Shown here: in pieces, positions 63,855 to 64,000 of the stretch
How the letters are laid out: each line of letters opens with the position of its first letter
Numbering within the stretch: position 1 is the stretch's first letter
NCBI GenBank assembly: GCA_036346375.1
Contig: CM070517.1
Location: forward strand, 47,774,200-47,838,199
From: Guadua angustifolia
Lineage: Eukaryota; Streptophyta; Magnoliopsida; Poales; Poaceae
Reading direction: 5' to 3'
DNA length: 64,000 nucleotides
The notes under the pieces: generated by a model
The model's input: the letters and a program-made list of their open reading frames with translations, nothing else
The model's database searches: none
Told to the model about the DNA's origin: nothing
Program-made: the position numbers and the translations under genes

Positions 63855-64000
63855 CTTATTATTCCTAATAATTTTCTTCTATAAAAGTTTATACTTCAAT
63901 TACGTTCCTCAACTTGAATTTTCCTTCGAGTTTCTATTATTATTTTTAATGTTTATGATGTCATAAAAATCTAAATAGCCTACAAAATACGTTAATATAT
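63855..64000. repeat. Fragment similar to the Helitron 3' region
   Basis: TACAAAATACGTTAATATAT and the preceding 60-70 bases match 41,910-41,983 of the Helitron with differences. The element continues past the window edge, so it cannot be delimited. Confidence 0.5.

Overview
The window looks like nuclear DNA of a grass (Poaceae), probably panicoid, from a gene-poor, transposon-rich chromosome arm. The signs are GT-AG introns with AT-rich intron bodies, GC-rich intronless genes (EXO70, CC-type glutaredoxin) among AT-rich intergenic DNA, and typical grass transposon families: SIRE-like and other Copia, probable Tekay-like Gypsy, L1-type LINEs, Tourist-like MITEs, hAT and Helitron. The species cannot be told from the sequence alone.

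Layout. 1-1.6 kb: foldback repeat and unannotated DNA. 1.66-3.49 kb: intronless EXO70 gene (+). 3.9-6.95 kb: heavily deleted pseudogene copy of an NLR locus (-), broken by a 282-bp miniature LTR element, a tiny poly(A) retroposon and a LINE. 7.4-15 kb: an antisense LINE apparently split by a probable Gypsy LTR and a SIRE-like Copia LTR. 16.1-17.7 kb: a 5'-truncated LINE with a 13-bp target duplication. 18.56-18.88 kb: intact CC-type (ROXY) glutaredoxin gene; 21.62-21.95 kb: its dead paralogue. 22-23.2 kb: tandem AT-rich units plus two MITEs.

23.9-44.5 kb: three copies of one 2.5-4 kb segment (A about 23,880-27,787; B 30,226-32,928; C about 40,020-44,532), each carrying different later insertions: hAT and a Tourist-like MITE in A, a LINE in B, a Helitron in C. 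Between A and B lie an AACGAG-rich hAT-like element and a solo LTR. Between B and C lie a Copia tail, a LINE tail, the better-preserved NLR locus (35.0-38.2 kb, -), split by an LTR-like insert, and an orphan EGF exon resembling wall-associated kinases. 45.7-53.5 kb: a complete-ended Copia element (LTRs, PBS, PPT, 5-bp TSD) whose coding part is decayed and lacks the reverse transcriptase core. 55.6-60.5 kb: a 15-exon kelch-repeat/coiled-coil gene (+), followed at 61.1-62.5 kb by a pseudogene copy of its 3' part carrying two MITEs. The last 1.5 kb is AT-rich with a Helitron-like fragment at the edge.

Probably working genes: EXO70 (exocyst tethering), the CC-type glutaredoxin and the kelch gene. 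The NLR is a broken allele or pseudogene with a non-canonical nucleotide-binding domain. The genes do not form one pathway. I see no convincing new multi-gene system. The most informative feature is the nested duplication and insertion history, where paralogous copies inside the window act as empty-site controls and fix several transposon ends to the base.
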